Origin: JAGUXG01 sp043798435
GTDB taxonomy: Bacteria > UBA9089 > UBA9088 > JAGUXG01
DNA length: 20,334 bases
Assembly (NCBI GenBank): GCA_043798435.1
Contig: JAZDOR010000123.1
Coordinates: 1 to 20,334, forward strand
Direction of reading: 5' to 3'
Made by a program: the position numbers and the translations under genes. How positions within the stretch are numbered: the stretch's first letter is position 1; each line of letters begins with the position of its first letter. Shown piece by piece: positions 6,231 to 13,557 of this stretch. The notes beneath the pieces are model-generated. The model saw only the letters and a list, made by a program, of their open reading frames with translations. It searched no databases and was not told where the DNA came from.

Positions 6231-7730
6231 GTGAGAAAATTTGTGCGAAGATTTATGGAGTTAACTATAAAGAGGGCAATAATGATTCACGAAGGTATGA
6301 CGAAGATCGCCTGGAGGCTGAGGTGGCTGATGCTGTTCTCATGCCTCCTTTCTCTTTTTATCCTGAATAGAGCCGACTGGTTGCTTCGACCAGAGATTTT
6401 TGTGCCCTTCTGTATCTTAGCCATTTATAACCTGGTGGCTGGTTTTGTCTCTCCCAAGCCCTCTCTCTGTTATGCGGAAAGTCTCCTGGATACCATTTTT
6501 ATTACAGCCCTCATCTTTTGGACAGGCGGAGAAGAGAGTATCTTTTTTCTCTTTTATTTAATGGTGATTATGCTGGCCGGTCTCTATTATCGGCCTTTAA
6601 GTGCCTTCCTTTTGACCTTGGGGGTTACTGGTATCTATATCCTCTTCTCTATTCTGTCGGAAAATTCTATAACCATCCCCTATCTCATCCTGAAGGTCTA
6701 CCTCTTCTTTGGCTTTGCCAGCATCACCTCATATCTTTCTTCAGAGCTTTGGGCTGGGATAGATACGCCAAAAGATACGCACCTGCAAGTGGAAGATATT
6801 TGTTTTAAGCTCAGGCAAGCAGTCAAAACTTTAGAGTCTGAAAGCAAGAAGTTGTCTGAACTCTATAATATCTCCTTAAGATTGGAGGCTAATGGGAATA
6901 TAGGTGAGGTAGTTGAGGCTACCTCTTCACTTTTGGGTTCCCAACTGAATCTGGTGAGTATCTTTGACGAAAAAACAAACCGCCTAAAGATAGAAGCCAG
7001 TGAAGGAATATCAGCTGATTTTCTCTCTGGGGTAAGAAAAGGAGAGGGTCTAATCGGTAAGGTGATCGAGACTGGAAATGCTACTGTTATAAATGGTCTG
7101 TCCAAAGAAAAGGGTCCAGACTATCTTCCTTATAAAAATATGGGTATTGAGTCTCTTGCTTTATTTCCCCTTTCTGTTCCAGATGGCACTTATGGTGCTC
7201 TTGTCTGTGGTTTTACAGAACCCAAAATACTTTTCCCACAGGAGAGAAAGTTCTTGAGCCTTATGGGAAACATACTTGCTTTTTACTTAGAGAATAGAAA
7301 TCTGCATGGAGAGATCAAAAAACTGAGTATCACCGATGACCTGAGCACTCTTTATACCCGTCCCTACTTTGTGAACGCTTTGAAGAAAGAGCTGGAAAGG
7401 AGCAGGTATCTAAAAAGATGTTTTTCCATAGTAGCCTTAGAACCGGATGGGGCCCATCAGAAAACCACTGATCTTCAGAGACTGGGTCTGTTGATTCGTT
7501 CAGCCATTAGAGGGAAAGAAGATATAGCCGCCAGGGAGAATGAACGGTTTTACATCTTCCTTTCAGGGACCAGGGAGGATGGGGCAATGATTATGGTTGA
7601 AAGGCTCAAAAAAATGTTTCAGGAGAAGGGAATAGAGGCAAGATTTGGCCTGGCCACCTATCCTCCAGATGTTGATGGGCATAAAGAACTCCTTGATAGG
7701 GCGAAGAAGAGATTGGAAGAAGGAAGATAA
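6231..7730 (+). CDS. Membrane sensor protein with GAF domain and degenerate GGDEF domain
   Basis: A 499-residue protein. Residues about 30-170 hold about six hydrophobic segments (for example LMLFSCLLSLFIL, FIPFC-like and YLMVIMLAGLYY). A short coiled linker (KTLESESKKLSELYNISLRL) leads to a GAF domain at about 208-350. The C-terminal part from about 362 starts like a GGDEF domain (SITDDLSTLYTRPYF), but the active-site GGDEF is replaced by ENERF at 436-440, so it should not make cyclic di-GMP and may instead bind a ligand or partner. It follows the gas vesicle genes closely, so a role in controlling vesicles or buoyancy is possible but inferred. The GTG at 6231 opens the frame; ATGs at 6255 and 6282 are alternatives, and no Shine-Dalgarno decides between them. 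Confidence 0.82.
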   Translation: MRKFVRRFMELTIKRAIMIHEGMTKIAWRLRWLMLFSCLLSLFILNRADWLLRPEIFVPFCILAIYNLVAGFVSPKPSLCYAESLLDTIFITALIFWTGGEESIFFLFYLMVIMLAGLYYRPLSAFLLTLGVTGIYILFSILSENSITIPYLILKVYLFFGFASITSYLSSELWAGIDTPKDTHLQVEDICFKLRQAVKTLESESKKLSELYNISLRLEANGNIGEVVEATSSLLGSQLNLVSIFDEKTNRLKIEASEGISADFLSGVRKGEGLIGKVIETGNATVINGLSKEKGPDYLPYKNMGIESLALFPLSVPDGTYGALVCGFTEPKILFPQERKFLSLMGNILAFYLENRNLHGEIKKLSITDDLSTLYTRPYFVNALKKELERSRYLKRCFSIVALEPDGAHQKTTDLQRLGLLIRSAIRGKEDIAARENERFYIFLSGTREDGAMIMVERLKKMFQEKGIEARFGLATYPPDVDGHKELLDRAKKRLEEGR

Positions 7731-7746
7731 ACCTGAGCTTTTGCCC

Positions 7747-7776
7747 TTGACAGCTTCATTGCTTTTATGATAATAT
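7747..7776 (+). promoter_or_regulatory. Sigma-70-like promoter for the coiled-coil gene
   Basis: TTGACA at 7747-7752 and TAATAT at 7771-7776, separated by 18 bases. Both hexamers are close to consensus. Transcription would start near 7783, inside the palindrome at 7773-7800. This lets the coiled-coil gene be expressed separately from the vesicle genes. Confidence 0.7.
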
Positions 7777-7800
7777 TTCTTTGCTTTGCAAAAGAAATAT
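7773..7800. promoter_or_regulatory. Palindrome overlapping the -10 and start region: possible operator
   Basis: ATATTTCTTTGC and GCAAAAGAAATAT pair around TTT with one bulged A. It overlaps the last bases of the -10 box and the expected start site, and ends directly before the AAGGAGG ribosome binding site. A repressor operator is one reading; a 5' leader hairpin starting upstream of 7773 is the other. Confidence 0.5.
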
Positions 7801-7812
7801 AAGGAGGTCCAA

Positions 7813-8835
7813 ATGGAAAAGAAATTAACGCTGAAAGACAAAAAAGAGGAGATGCTCAAGGCGTATGAGGAACTGGTGGACAAATATAAGGAGAAAGAGA
7901 AGGCTGACAAGGGGACAGGCAAAGAGGCTGAAGTGAAAAAGGTTATTGAAGAGGCCGTAGTGAAAAAGGTATCAACATATACCGTAGAAAGTATCATTAA
8001 AGGGTTGGCTGACCTTAAATTGGATTTGAGCAAGACACTTACTGATATATCAGATAAACTCATCGCAGAAGCCTCTAAATTGGAAGAGGTTCAACAAGCT
8101 ATTGCCATAGAAACCAGAAATCTTGAAGGGGTCTATGACATCAGGGTTGCGGCTGAGACTCTGGCCACCCTTATTATAGAACACGAGGAAAAAAAGAAAG
8201 CCTTTGAAGAAGAGTTGGTTATTATAAAAGAGCAGTGGAAGAAAGAGCAAGAAGAGGCAGAAAGTCTTGTTAAAGAGAGGGATGAAAATCTTAAGAAGAA
8301 AGAAAAAAGAGAGGATGAAGATTATACTTATAACTTAACTTTATCAAGAAAGAAGGACAAGGATGCTTATGAAGAAGAAAAGTCTGCCTTAAAGAAGGCA
8401 CTTAAAGAAGAACGAGCAATTCAAGAAAAGGAGTTGGCTGAAAGAGAGGCCATTGTGGTTGCTTGCGAAACTTCAAATACAGAATTAAAGGCTAAGGTAG
8501 AATCTTTCCCGAATAGCCTGACAAAAGCAATAGAGGAGGCTAAAAAAGAGGCTACTGGCCAAACAGAAAGCATAGCTAAACAAAAAGCAGAGCTATTGGC
8601 TAAGGAGATGGCCGGGGAGAAAATGTTGGCTGAATTCAAGATTAAAAACCTTGAAGACACAGTCGCCAACCAGTCTGCCCAAATTGAAGCCATGACTAAG
8701 CAATTGAATAATGCAACGACACAGGTGCAGGATATTGCCGTTAGAGCCATTGAGGGGGCTTCTGGGGTAAGAGCACTGTCAGCCGTTAATGAAATCGCCC
8801 TTGAACAAGCGAAAAATGTGAGCATCAGGAAGTAA
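7813..8835 (+). CDS. Coiled-coil protein, unknown function
   Basis: A 340-residue soluble protein that is almost entirely charged helix. The N-terminus (MEKKLTLKDKKEEMLKAYEE) resembles the T-x-K-x-K-x-E-I/M-L-x-A-Y start seen in many uncharacterised bacterial coiled-coil proteins. Residues about 30-75 are Lys/Glu-rich, about 130-250 form a long probable coiled coil with a hexa-charged KKKEKREDEDY region, and about 255-340 are Ala/Gln-rich helix (IKNLEDTVANQSAQIEAMTK). There is no signal peptide, membrane segment or catalytic motif. The ATG at 7813 has AAGGAGG at 7801-7807; an upstream ATG at 7786 lies in the palindrome and was rejected. A scaffold or clustering role for vesicles is possible, based only on location. 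Confidence 0.85.
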   Translation: MEKKLTLKDKKEEMLKAYEELVDKYKEKEKADKGTGKEAEVKKVIEEAVVKKVSTYTVESIIKGLADLKLDLSKTLTDISDKLIAEASKLEEVQQAIAIETRNLEGVYDIRVAAETLATLIIEHEEKKKAFEEELVIIKEQWKKEQEEAESLVKERDENLKKKEKREDEDYTYNLTLSRKKDKDAYEEEKSALKKALKEERAIQEKELAEREAIVVACETSNTELKAKVESFPNSLTKAIEEAKKEATGQTESIAKQKAELLAKEMAGEKMLAEFKIKNLEDTVANQSAQIEAMTKQLNNATTQVQDIAVRAIEGASGVRALSAVNEIALEQAKNVSIRK

Positions 8836-8894
8836 AACCCTGGGAAAAGGTAATCAGTGATTCGGTAATTAGGTAACTATTCACCAATAACTTG

Positions 8895-8998
8895 ATAGTA
8901 TAGGAATTTCCTTTTTTTGGACTTTAGATGAACGCAGATTTTTAAGATTTATAAAATATTATCCTGTAAATCTGCGAAAATCTGCGTCCTATTAACTT
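8895..8998. repeat. Family D hairpin repeat, copy D2 (inverted)
   Basis: The near-perfect reverse complement of 5456-5558, including the GGAATTTCC edge and the AGATTTATAAAATATTATCC centre. A family B-like end, GTAACTATTCACC, precedes it at 8873. GATTACC/GGTAATC blocks flank it on both sides. Nothing else is recognisable between 8836 and 9035. Confidence 0.88.
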
Positions 8999-9035
8999 GA
9001 TTACCTTTTCCTACATTACCGATTACCCGATGACC

Positions 9036-9179
9036 GATAACTTTATTCTTACTATGGAGCTTACCAAACTCATTCTTTTTATTCAGAGTATTACTCAATC
9101 TAAAACTGATAACTTTATTCTTACTATGGAGCTTGCCAAACTCATCCTTTTCATCCAGAGTATTGCTCAATCTAAAAAA
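9036..9179. repeat. 72-bp tandem duplication at the 5' end of cca
   Basis: Two adjacent 72-base units begin at 9036 and 9108 and differ at only a few positions. The unit is a multiple of three and each copy holds an in-frame ATG (9054 and 9126), so it adds 24 residues if translation begins upstream (MELTKLILFIQSITQ, then MELAKLILFIQSIAQ). Confidence 0.95.
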
Positions 9180-10517
9180 GCTGACCTCTTTGTCGTCGGT
9201 GGATTCCTGCGGGATAGGTTGCTCAATAGAGAGAGCAAGGATATAGACTTTGCTGTCCTGGGGGATTCAATATCCCTTGCCAGAAAAGTGGCAAACAAGC
9301 TGAAGGGTGCGTATGTCCCTCTTGACGAAACAACAGCAAGGGTGGTGCTTCCTGAACTCCAGCTTGATTTTGCAAAAATAACTGAGAGTATTAAAAAGGA
9401 TTTGGCAAGAAGGGACTTTACCATAAATGCTCTTGCTCTGAACCTTTCTACGGCTGAAATCATAGACCTGTTTTCTGGCCTGGAGGATATTAAAAACAAG
9501 GTTATCAGAGCTATTTCAGAAGACTCACTTATAGATGACCCCTTGAGGTTGCTTCGGGCAGTAAGGCTTTCTTGTCGCTTAGGTTTTAAGATAGAGCCAA
9601 AGACAGAAGGACTGATAAAAAAACATTTTGACCGTATCAAGGATGTCGCTTCTGAAAGAATCAATTATGAGCTGTTTGAGATACTTAAGGCAGACACCTG
9701 CGTAGAACACCTTAAATTATTGTATGATTCAGGTTTACTCCCTCTCCTCTTTCCTGAGCTCGCAAGCCTGCCGTCAATTGGTCCAGATGGATACCACCAC
9801 CTCAATCTCTTAGATCACTCCATTGAGACAGTGAGGCAGATAGAGATATTAGCTGAAGAACCCCCTCTGTTTTCCGACAAAATTAAGGAGTATCTTGCTT
9901 GTGATGTTGCCGCAGGGCATAGTAGGCTTCAGATTCTAAAGCTCGCCTGCCTCTTCCATGACCTTGGAAAACCCCAAACAATGAAGATAGAAGAGAATAA
10001 GACAAGTTTTATTGGTCATGAAATGGTTGGCAAGGAGTTGGTAAGCAAGATAGGAAGCAGGATAAGACTCGGAGGTAAGGAGATAGCCAGTCTAAAGAGG
10101 CTTGTTGCCCATCATATGAGAATAGGCACCCTGATACAAGGCAAAATAATCACACGGAAGGCAATCTTCAGGTTAGTTAGGGACATTGAGGATGACCTGA
10201 TAGGGGTTCTCCTCCTCTCATTGGCAGATAGATTATCCGCAGTTGGCCAGGCAACCACAGAGGAGGATATAGAAGCACATAGAGAAGGGCTAAAGCTGAT
10301 ATTGCGGGAATATCTAAAGCCCGACCAACCACTCAAGCCACCAAAGATAGTAAGCGGTAATGAGATTATGGAGAGATTTGGACTTAAACCTTCCCCTTTA
10401 ATAGGAAAAATACTCTCGGCAATCAGCGAAGGATGGATTGATGGGAAGGTGAAGGAAAAAAAGGATGCGTTCTATCTTGCCGAAGAATTGATTGGCAACC
10501 CAGTATCCAGTATATAA
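9126..10517 (+). CDS. cca: tRNA nucleotidyltransferase (CCA-adding or poly(A) polymerase family) with HD domain
   Basis: A 463-residue class II nucleotidyltransferase that adds or repairs the 3' CCA of tRNA. The head domain shows VVGGFLRDRLL and the metal-binding DIDFAV. Then come RRDFTINALAL, the ERINYE region and the DDPLRLLRAVRLSCRLGF signature. An HD domain follows, with HHLNLLDHSIETV, LACLFHDLGKP and GHEMVG. The sequence alone does not say whether it adds the full CCA, or only CC or A. I chose the ATG at 9126, which gives the usual ~24 residues before GGF; 9054 would include a tandem copy of the N-terminus, and neither ATG has a strong Shine-Dalgarno. It converges on rplL 45 bases downstream. 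Confidence 0.93.
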   Translation: MELAKLILFIQSIAQSKKADLFVVGGFLRDRLLNRESKDIDFAVLGDSISLARKVANKLKGAYVPLDETTARVVLPELQLDFAKITESIKKDLARRDFTINALALNLSTAEIIDLFSGLEDIKNKVIRAISEDSLIDDPLRLLRAVRLSCRLGFKIEPKTEGLIKKHFDRIKDVASERINYELFEILKADTCVEHLKLLYDSGLLPLLFPELASLPSIGPDGYHHLNLLDHSIETVRQIEILAEEPPLFSDKIKEYLACDVAAGHSRLQILKLACLFHDLGKPQTMKIEENKTSFIGHEMVGKELVSKIGSRIRLGGKEIASLKRLVAHHMRIGTLIQGKIITRKAIFRLVRDIEDDLIGVLLLSLADRLSAVGQATTEEDIEAHREGLKLILREYLKPDQPLKPPKIVSGNEIMERFGLKPSPLIGKILSAISEGWIDGKVKEKKDAFYLAEELIGNPVSSI

Positions 10518-10562
10518 AAGATAAAATAGAAAAAAGGATGTCTGTTGTTGAACTTTTACAAA

Positions 10563-10952
10563 TTATTTTATTTCTATCTTTGCTCCTACTGCCTCTAATT
10601 TTTTCTTGATATCTTCTGCTTCCTCTTTGTTCACACCTTTCTTTATGGTAGCTGGCGCTGATTCTACTAAATCTTTTGCTTCTTTAAGACCCAATGAGGT
10701 AATAGCTCTTACATCTTTGATAACCTGGATCTTCTGGTCTCCAAAATTTACCAAGACTACCTCAAACTCGGTCTTTGCTTCTTCCTTCTCTTCTGCTCCT
10801 CCTCCTACAACAGATGGTCCCGCAGAGATTATGGGAGCTGATGCTTGTACCCCAAACTTTGCTTCCAGTTCTTTTACCATTTCAGCCAAATCCAATACGG
10901 TCATACCAGATATGGCTTCAATTATCTCATTCTTTGTAATTATTGTAGACAT
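10563..10952 (-). CDS. rplL: 50S ribosomal protein L7/L12
   Basis: A 129-residue L7/L12: an N-terminal dimerisation helix (IIEAISGMTVLDLAEMVKEL), an Ala/Gly/Glu hinge (about 38-58), and the C-terminal factor-binding domain with EFEVVLVNFGDQKIQVIKDV, GLKEAKDLVESAP and a terminal KKKLEAVGAKIEI. It forms the ribosome stalk that recruits translation GTPases. AAGGAGGTG precedes the ATG. Normally it lies in rplJ-rplL-rpoB; here neither neighbour is present, and it has its own promoter, between cca and a repeat-filled gap. This suggests separation from the ancestral operon; the protein itself looks intact. Confidence 0.97.
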   Translation of the reverse strand: MSTIITKNEIIEAISGMTVLDLAEMVKELEAKFGVQASAPIISAGPSVVGGGAEEKEEAKTEFEVVLVNFGDQKIQVIKDVRAITSLGLKEAKDLVESAPATIKKGVNKEEAEDIKKKLEAVGAKIEIK

Positions 10953-10983
10953 TTTTTTCTACACCTCCTTATGACAAGGTATT

Positions 10984-11012
10984 AGTATAAATTACATAAA
11001 AATTTTTTGCAA
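10984..11012 (-). promoter_or_regulatory. Sigma-70-like promoter for rplL
   Basis: On the minus strand, TTGCAA (11007-11012) and TATACT (10984-10989) are 17 bases apart, about 30 bases upstream of the ATG. This is a good match to a housekeeping promoter and explains how an rplL with no rplJ upstream can be expressed. Confidence 0.65.
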
Positions 11013-11063
11013 GCATTTTTTTGTAAGGTGTTAGCCACAAATAGAAATGTCCTATTTTGTATT

Positions 11064-11228
11064 ATACCCAAACAAATCAGGTTTGCAAAAATTGTGTTCG
11101 TTTATGGTTCTGAGGTTCACGGTTCAAGGTTAGAGAATAAGATAATTAACCGTGAACCTTGAACCGTGAACTTTTTAATCCTTGAACCTGAGTAGTTACT
11201 TTTTTGTAAACCAATTTCTTTTCGGTAT
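11064..11228. repeat. Family C MITE-like element, copy C1
   Basis: Terminal inverted repeats ATACCCAAACAAATCAGGTT and, at the other end, GGTTTAC...TTCGGTAT. The flanks make the ends read TATACC...GGTATA, suggesting insertion at TA. The core is a palindrome of GGTTCACGGTTCAAGGTT and AACCTTGAACCGTGAAC. A close copy is at 15786-15943. Confidence 0.8.
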
Positions 11229-11255
11229 AGATAAAAAGATCTTTTATGGGGAAAA

Positions 11256-11421
11256 GTAACTATTTACCCAAGTGAAGTAAAAGGGAATTATTCACCGCAG
11301 AGAACGCAGAGTTCGCTGAGATAATTATGGATAAGGTTAAATTCAAAGTAGATATTTTATTTCTCTGTGCCCTCTGCGACCCCTAAAGGTTAATCTTTTC
11401 TTCAGATGAGTAAAGTGTTAC
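11256..11421. repeat. Family B MITE-like element with perfect 8-bp duplication (B2)
   Basis: Begins GTAACTATTTACCCAAGTGA and ends with the complement of GTAACACTTTACTCATCTGA. It is flanked on both sides by GGGGAAAA (11248-11255 and 11422-11429). The core carries CGCAGAGAACGCAGAG against CTCTGTGCCCTCTGCG. The 10953-11437 gap between rplL and dapB therefore holds the rplL promoter, element C1 and this element. Confidence 0.92.
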
Positions 11422-11437
11422 GGGGAAAAGAGAGATT

Positions 11438-12226
11438 CTATTTATGGTTGCTGTCCCTGAAGATATCCAGCATTGAATATAGCCCGGGGTCTTTGCCGAC
11501 AAGGAATTTGGCGGCTTTCAGGGCACCTGCGGCAAAGGCTTCCCGCCCATGAACCCTGTGGGTGAGTTCTATCCTCTCTGAATCGCCAGCAAAGATTATG
11601 GTATGGTCACCAACGATATCCCCGGCTCTAACGGACATTATCCCTATCTCTTCTTTTCTTCTCGCGCCGGTCTTTCCTTTTCTTCCATGAACAGCCACAT
11701 CCTCTAATTCTAAAGCCCTTGCCTCAGCTATAATCTCTGCCAGATGCCTGGCTGTGCCTGACGGAGCATCAACCTTATGGCGGTGATGTGCCTCAATTAT
11801 CTCTACATCATAGTCTGAAAGGTCTTTGCCTATCTCACCCATCACCTTAAAGAGGAGGTTCATCCCAAAGCTCATATTTGAAGAATAGAGGATTGGTATA
11901 AACTTGGCACACTGCTTCAAATGAGCCATTTGATCAGAGAGGAGCCCTGTTGTTCCAATGACCATAGGCTTCTTTGCTTTTTGGCATATATTCAGATATT
12001 CCATAGTCGCCTCTGGTGCGGTAAAGTCTATAACCACATCGCCTTTATCAAATACAAGGAGGATGTCATCTACTATCTTTATCCCATGAAAGAAGGTAGA
12101 GCCCACAGCCGGATGACCCTTTCTCTCAACAGCACCTCCAATCTGGATGCTCTTATCTTCTTCTGCTGTTCCACAAAGAGCCAGACCCATTTTTCCAGTC
12201 GCACCTGTAATAATTATTTTTATCAT
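11438..12226 (-). CDS. dapB: 4-hydroxy-tetrahydrodipicolinate reductase
   Basis: A 262-residue DapB, which reduces the DapA product with NAD(P)H in the diaminopimelate/lysine pathway. The dinucleotide-binding loop is GATGKMG (8-14). FTAPEATM (68-75) and GTTGL (91-95) are typical. The substrate/catalytic segment is EAHHRHKVDAPSGTA, with H147 and K151 in the places of the E. coli catalytic His/Lys. GDHTIIF and HRVHGREAFAAGAL complete the family signature. Its start overlaps the dapA stop in an ATGA, so the two genes are translationally coupled. It is the downstream gene of the pair. Confidence 0.97.
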   Translation of the reverse strand: MIKIIITGATGKMGLALCGTAEEDKSIQIGGAVERKGHPAVGSTFFHGIKIVDDILLVFDKGDVVIDFTAPEATMEYLNICQKAKKPMVIGTTGLLSDQMAHLKQCAKFIPILYSSNMSFGMNLLFKVMGEIGKDLSDYDVEIIEAHHRHKVDAPSGTARHLAEIIAEARALELEDVAVHGRKGKTGARRKEEIGIMSVRAGDIVGDHTIIFAGDSERIELTHRVHGREAFAAGALKAAKFLVGKDPGLYSMLDIFRDSNHK

Positions 12227-13104
12227 TTGAGTAGATTATAGGTAGAGAGAAGGGTTTTTATCTTCTCTCTGGTCACATCTGCCAGCCCAACAAGAGGAAG
12301 CCTGACCTTTGCACTCTCAATAATCCCCATCATCTTCAGGCTCTCCTTTACGGGAACCGGGTTTGTCTCCCAGAACATTGCTTCGCATAAAGGAAGCAGC
12401 TTATAATAAAGGCTCCTTGCCCTGTCAAAGTTTCTGTTGTTTGCCTCTTCTACCATTGAGGCAAAATCCTCTGGTGCCACATTTGCAGAAGCTGAAATAC
12501 ATCCCCTCCCACCTATAGCCATCATAGGAAAGACAAGGGAATCCTCTCCGCAGAACAAGGCTATCTTCCCATTACAGAGCCTCTTTATCTCAGCAGCCTG
12601 GGCGAGAGAGCCTGAAGCCTCTTTGACCCCAACAATATTCTCAAGAATAGATAGCTTCTTTACCGTTTCAGGAAGCATATTCACGCCTGTTCTGCCTGGA
12701 ACATTGTAAAGAATTATAGGTATGTCAACGGCATTGGCAATCTCAGTAAAATGGGCAACCAACCCTCCTTGAGTTGGTTTATTGTAGTATGGCGTGATAG
12801 ACAAGATGCCATCCGCACCATCCTCTTTGGCAGCCTTAGCTAACCCTATTGCTTCTGCTGTTGAATTTGAGCCTGCCCCAGCAATCACAGGAACCCTTTT
12901 TGCCACCTTTTCAATTACAAACCTGACTACATCCCGATGCTCTTTGTGAGATAGCGTGGCTGATTCGCCTGTTGTCCCTACAGGAATGAACCCATGAGTT
13001 CCTTTGGTAATATGAAGCTCAATGAGAGACTCTAAGGTCTCATAGTCAATAGACCCATCCTCCTTAAATGGAGTAATAATTGGAACAATTGAACCTGAAA
13101 ACAT
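12223..13104 (-). CDS. dapA: 4-hydroxy-tetrahydrodipicolinate synthase
   Basis: A 293-residue DapA aldolase that condenses pyruvate with aspartate semialdehyde. The TIM-barrel protein shows GTTGE (43-47), YYNKPTQGG, the catalytic Tyr133 and Arg138 in YNVPGRTG, and the Schiff-base lysine 161 in GVKEASG, all at the E. coli positions. GGAGGTGA lies about seven bases before the ATG. It leads a dapA-dapB operon driven by the promoter at 13128-13157. The downstream dapB overlaps by four bases. Full length and no defect visible. Confidence 0.98.
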   Translation of the reverse strand: MFSGSIVPIITPFKEDGSIDYETLESLIELHITKGTHGFIPVGTTGESATLSHKEHRDVVRFVIEKVAKRVPVIAGAGSNSTAEAIGLAKAAKEDGADGILSITPYYNKPTQGGLVAHFTEIANAVDIPIILYNVPGRTGVNMLPETVKKLSILENIVGVKEASGSLAQAAEIKRLCNGKIALFCGEDSLVFPMMAIGGRGCISASANVAPEDFASMVEEANNRNFDRARSLYYKLLPLCEAMFWETNPVPVKESLKMMGIIESAKVRLPLVGLADVTREKIKTLLSTYNLLK

Positions 13105-13127
13105 ATCTCTTCACCTCCAGAAAAAGC

Positions 13128-13157
13128 ATTATACTGAATAAACTGAATTTCTGTCAT
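13128..13157 (-). promoter_or_regulatory. Sigma-70-like promoter for dapA-dapB
   Basis: On the minus strand, ATGACA (13152-13157) and a perfect TATAAT (13128-13133) are 18 bases apart. The -10 lies about 25 bases upstream of the dapA start. It sits downstream of the family A element, so the operon is insulated from fliR. Confidence 0.65.
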
Positions 13158-13181
13158 TAAAAATTGTATTTAGGCAAGTTT

Positions 13182-13544
13182 GTAACTGTTCAGCCTATCT
13201 ATCAAAGAGTGTAAGAAGGGGGATAAGGAGATACAGGGGATATGGAGATTATTCATTTTAATTCAAAATTTTGTAACACTTTACTCATCTGAAGTAAAGA
13301 CTAACCACAGAGACACGGAGACACAGAGAATTCAATGTAAAATTATCAATTATCAATACAAAATTATCATTGTAAAATGCTAATTGCTAATTTTGCATTT
13401 TGCAATGAATTCTCTCCGTGACCTCTATGCCTCCGTGGTTTATATTCTTTTCTTGCACTTCAATTGGGTAAATAGTTACAAAATTTTATCCCCTTATCTC
13501 CATAATACCTATATCCCCTTTTTTTACACTACCTGAACGATTAC
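13182..13544. repeat. Family A element (A4) interrupted by a family B element
   Basis: Left end GTAACTGTTCAGCC, right end ACTACCTGAACGATTAC. Flanks GCAAGTTT and ACAAGTTT (13174-13181, 13545-13552) look like an 8-bp target duplication with one change. The element is split by a family B insertion at 13273-13479; without it, the sequence matches the uninterrupted copy at 15490. It fills most of the 453-base gap between fliR and dapA. Confidence 0.9.
13273..13479. mobile_element. Family B MITE-like element nested in A4 (B1)
   Basis: Starts GTAACACTTTACTCATCTGA, identical to the complement of one end of B2, and ends CAATTGGGTAAATAGTTAC. It is flanked by AAAATTTT at 13265-13272 and 13480-13487, while the intact A5 element has this octamer once. 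The core is CCACAGAGACACGGAG and a CTCCGTGACC/CCTCCGTGG arm. No transposase fits in 207 bp, so it is non-autonomous. Confidence 0.95.
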
Positions 13545-13557
13545 ACAAGTTTTGTGA

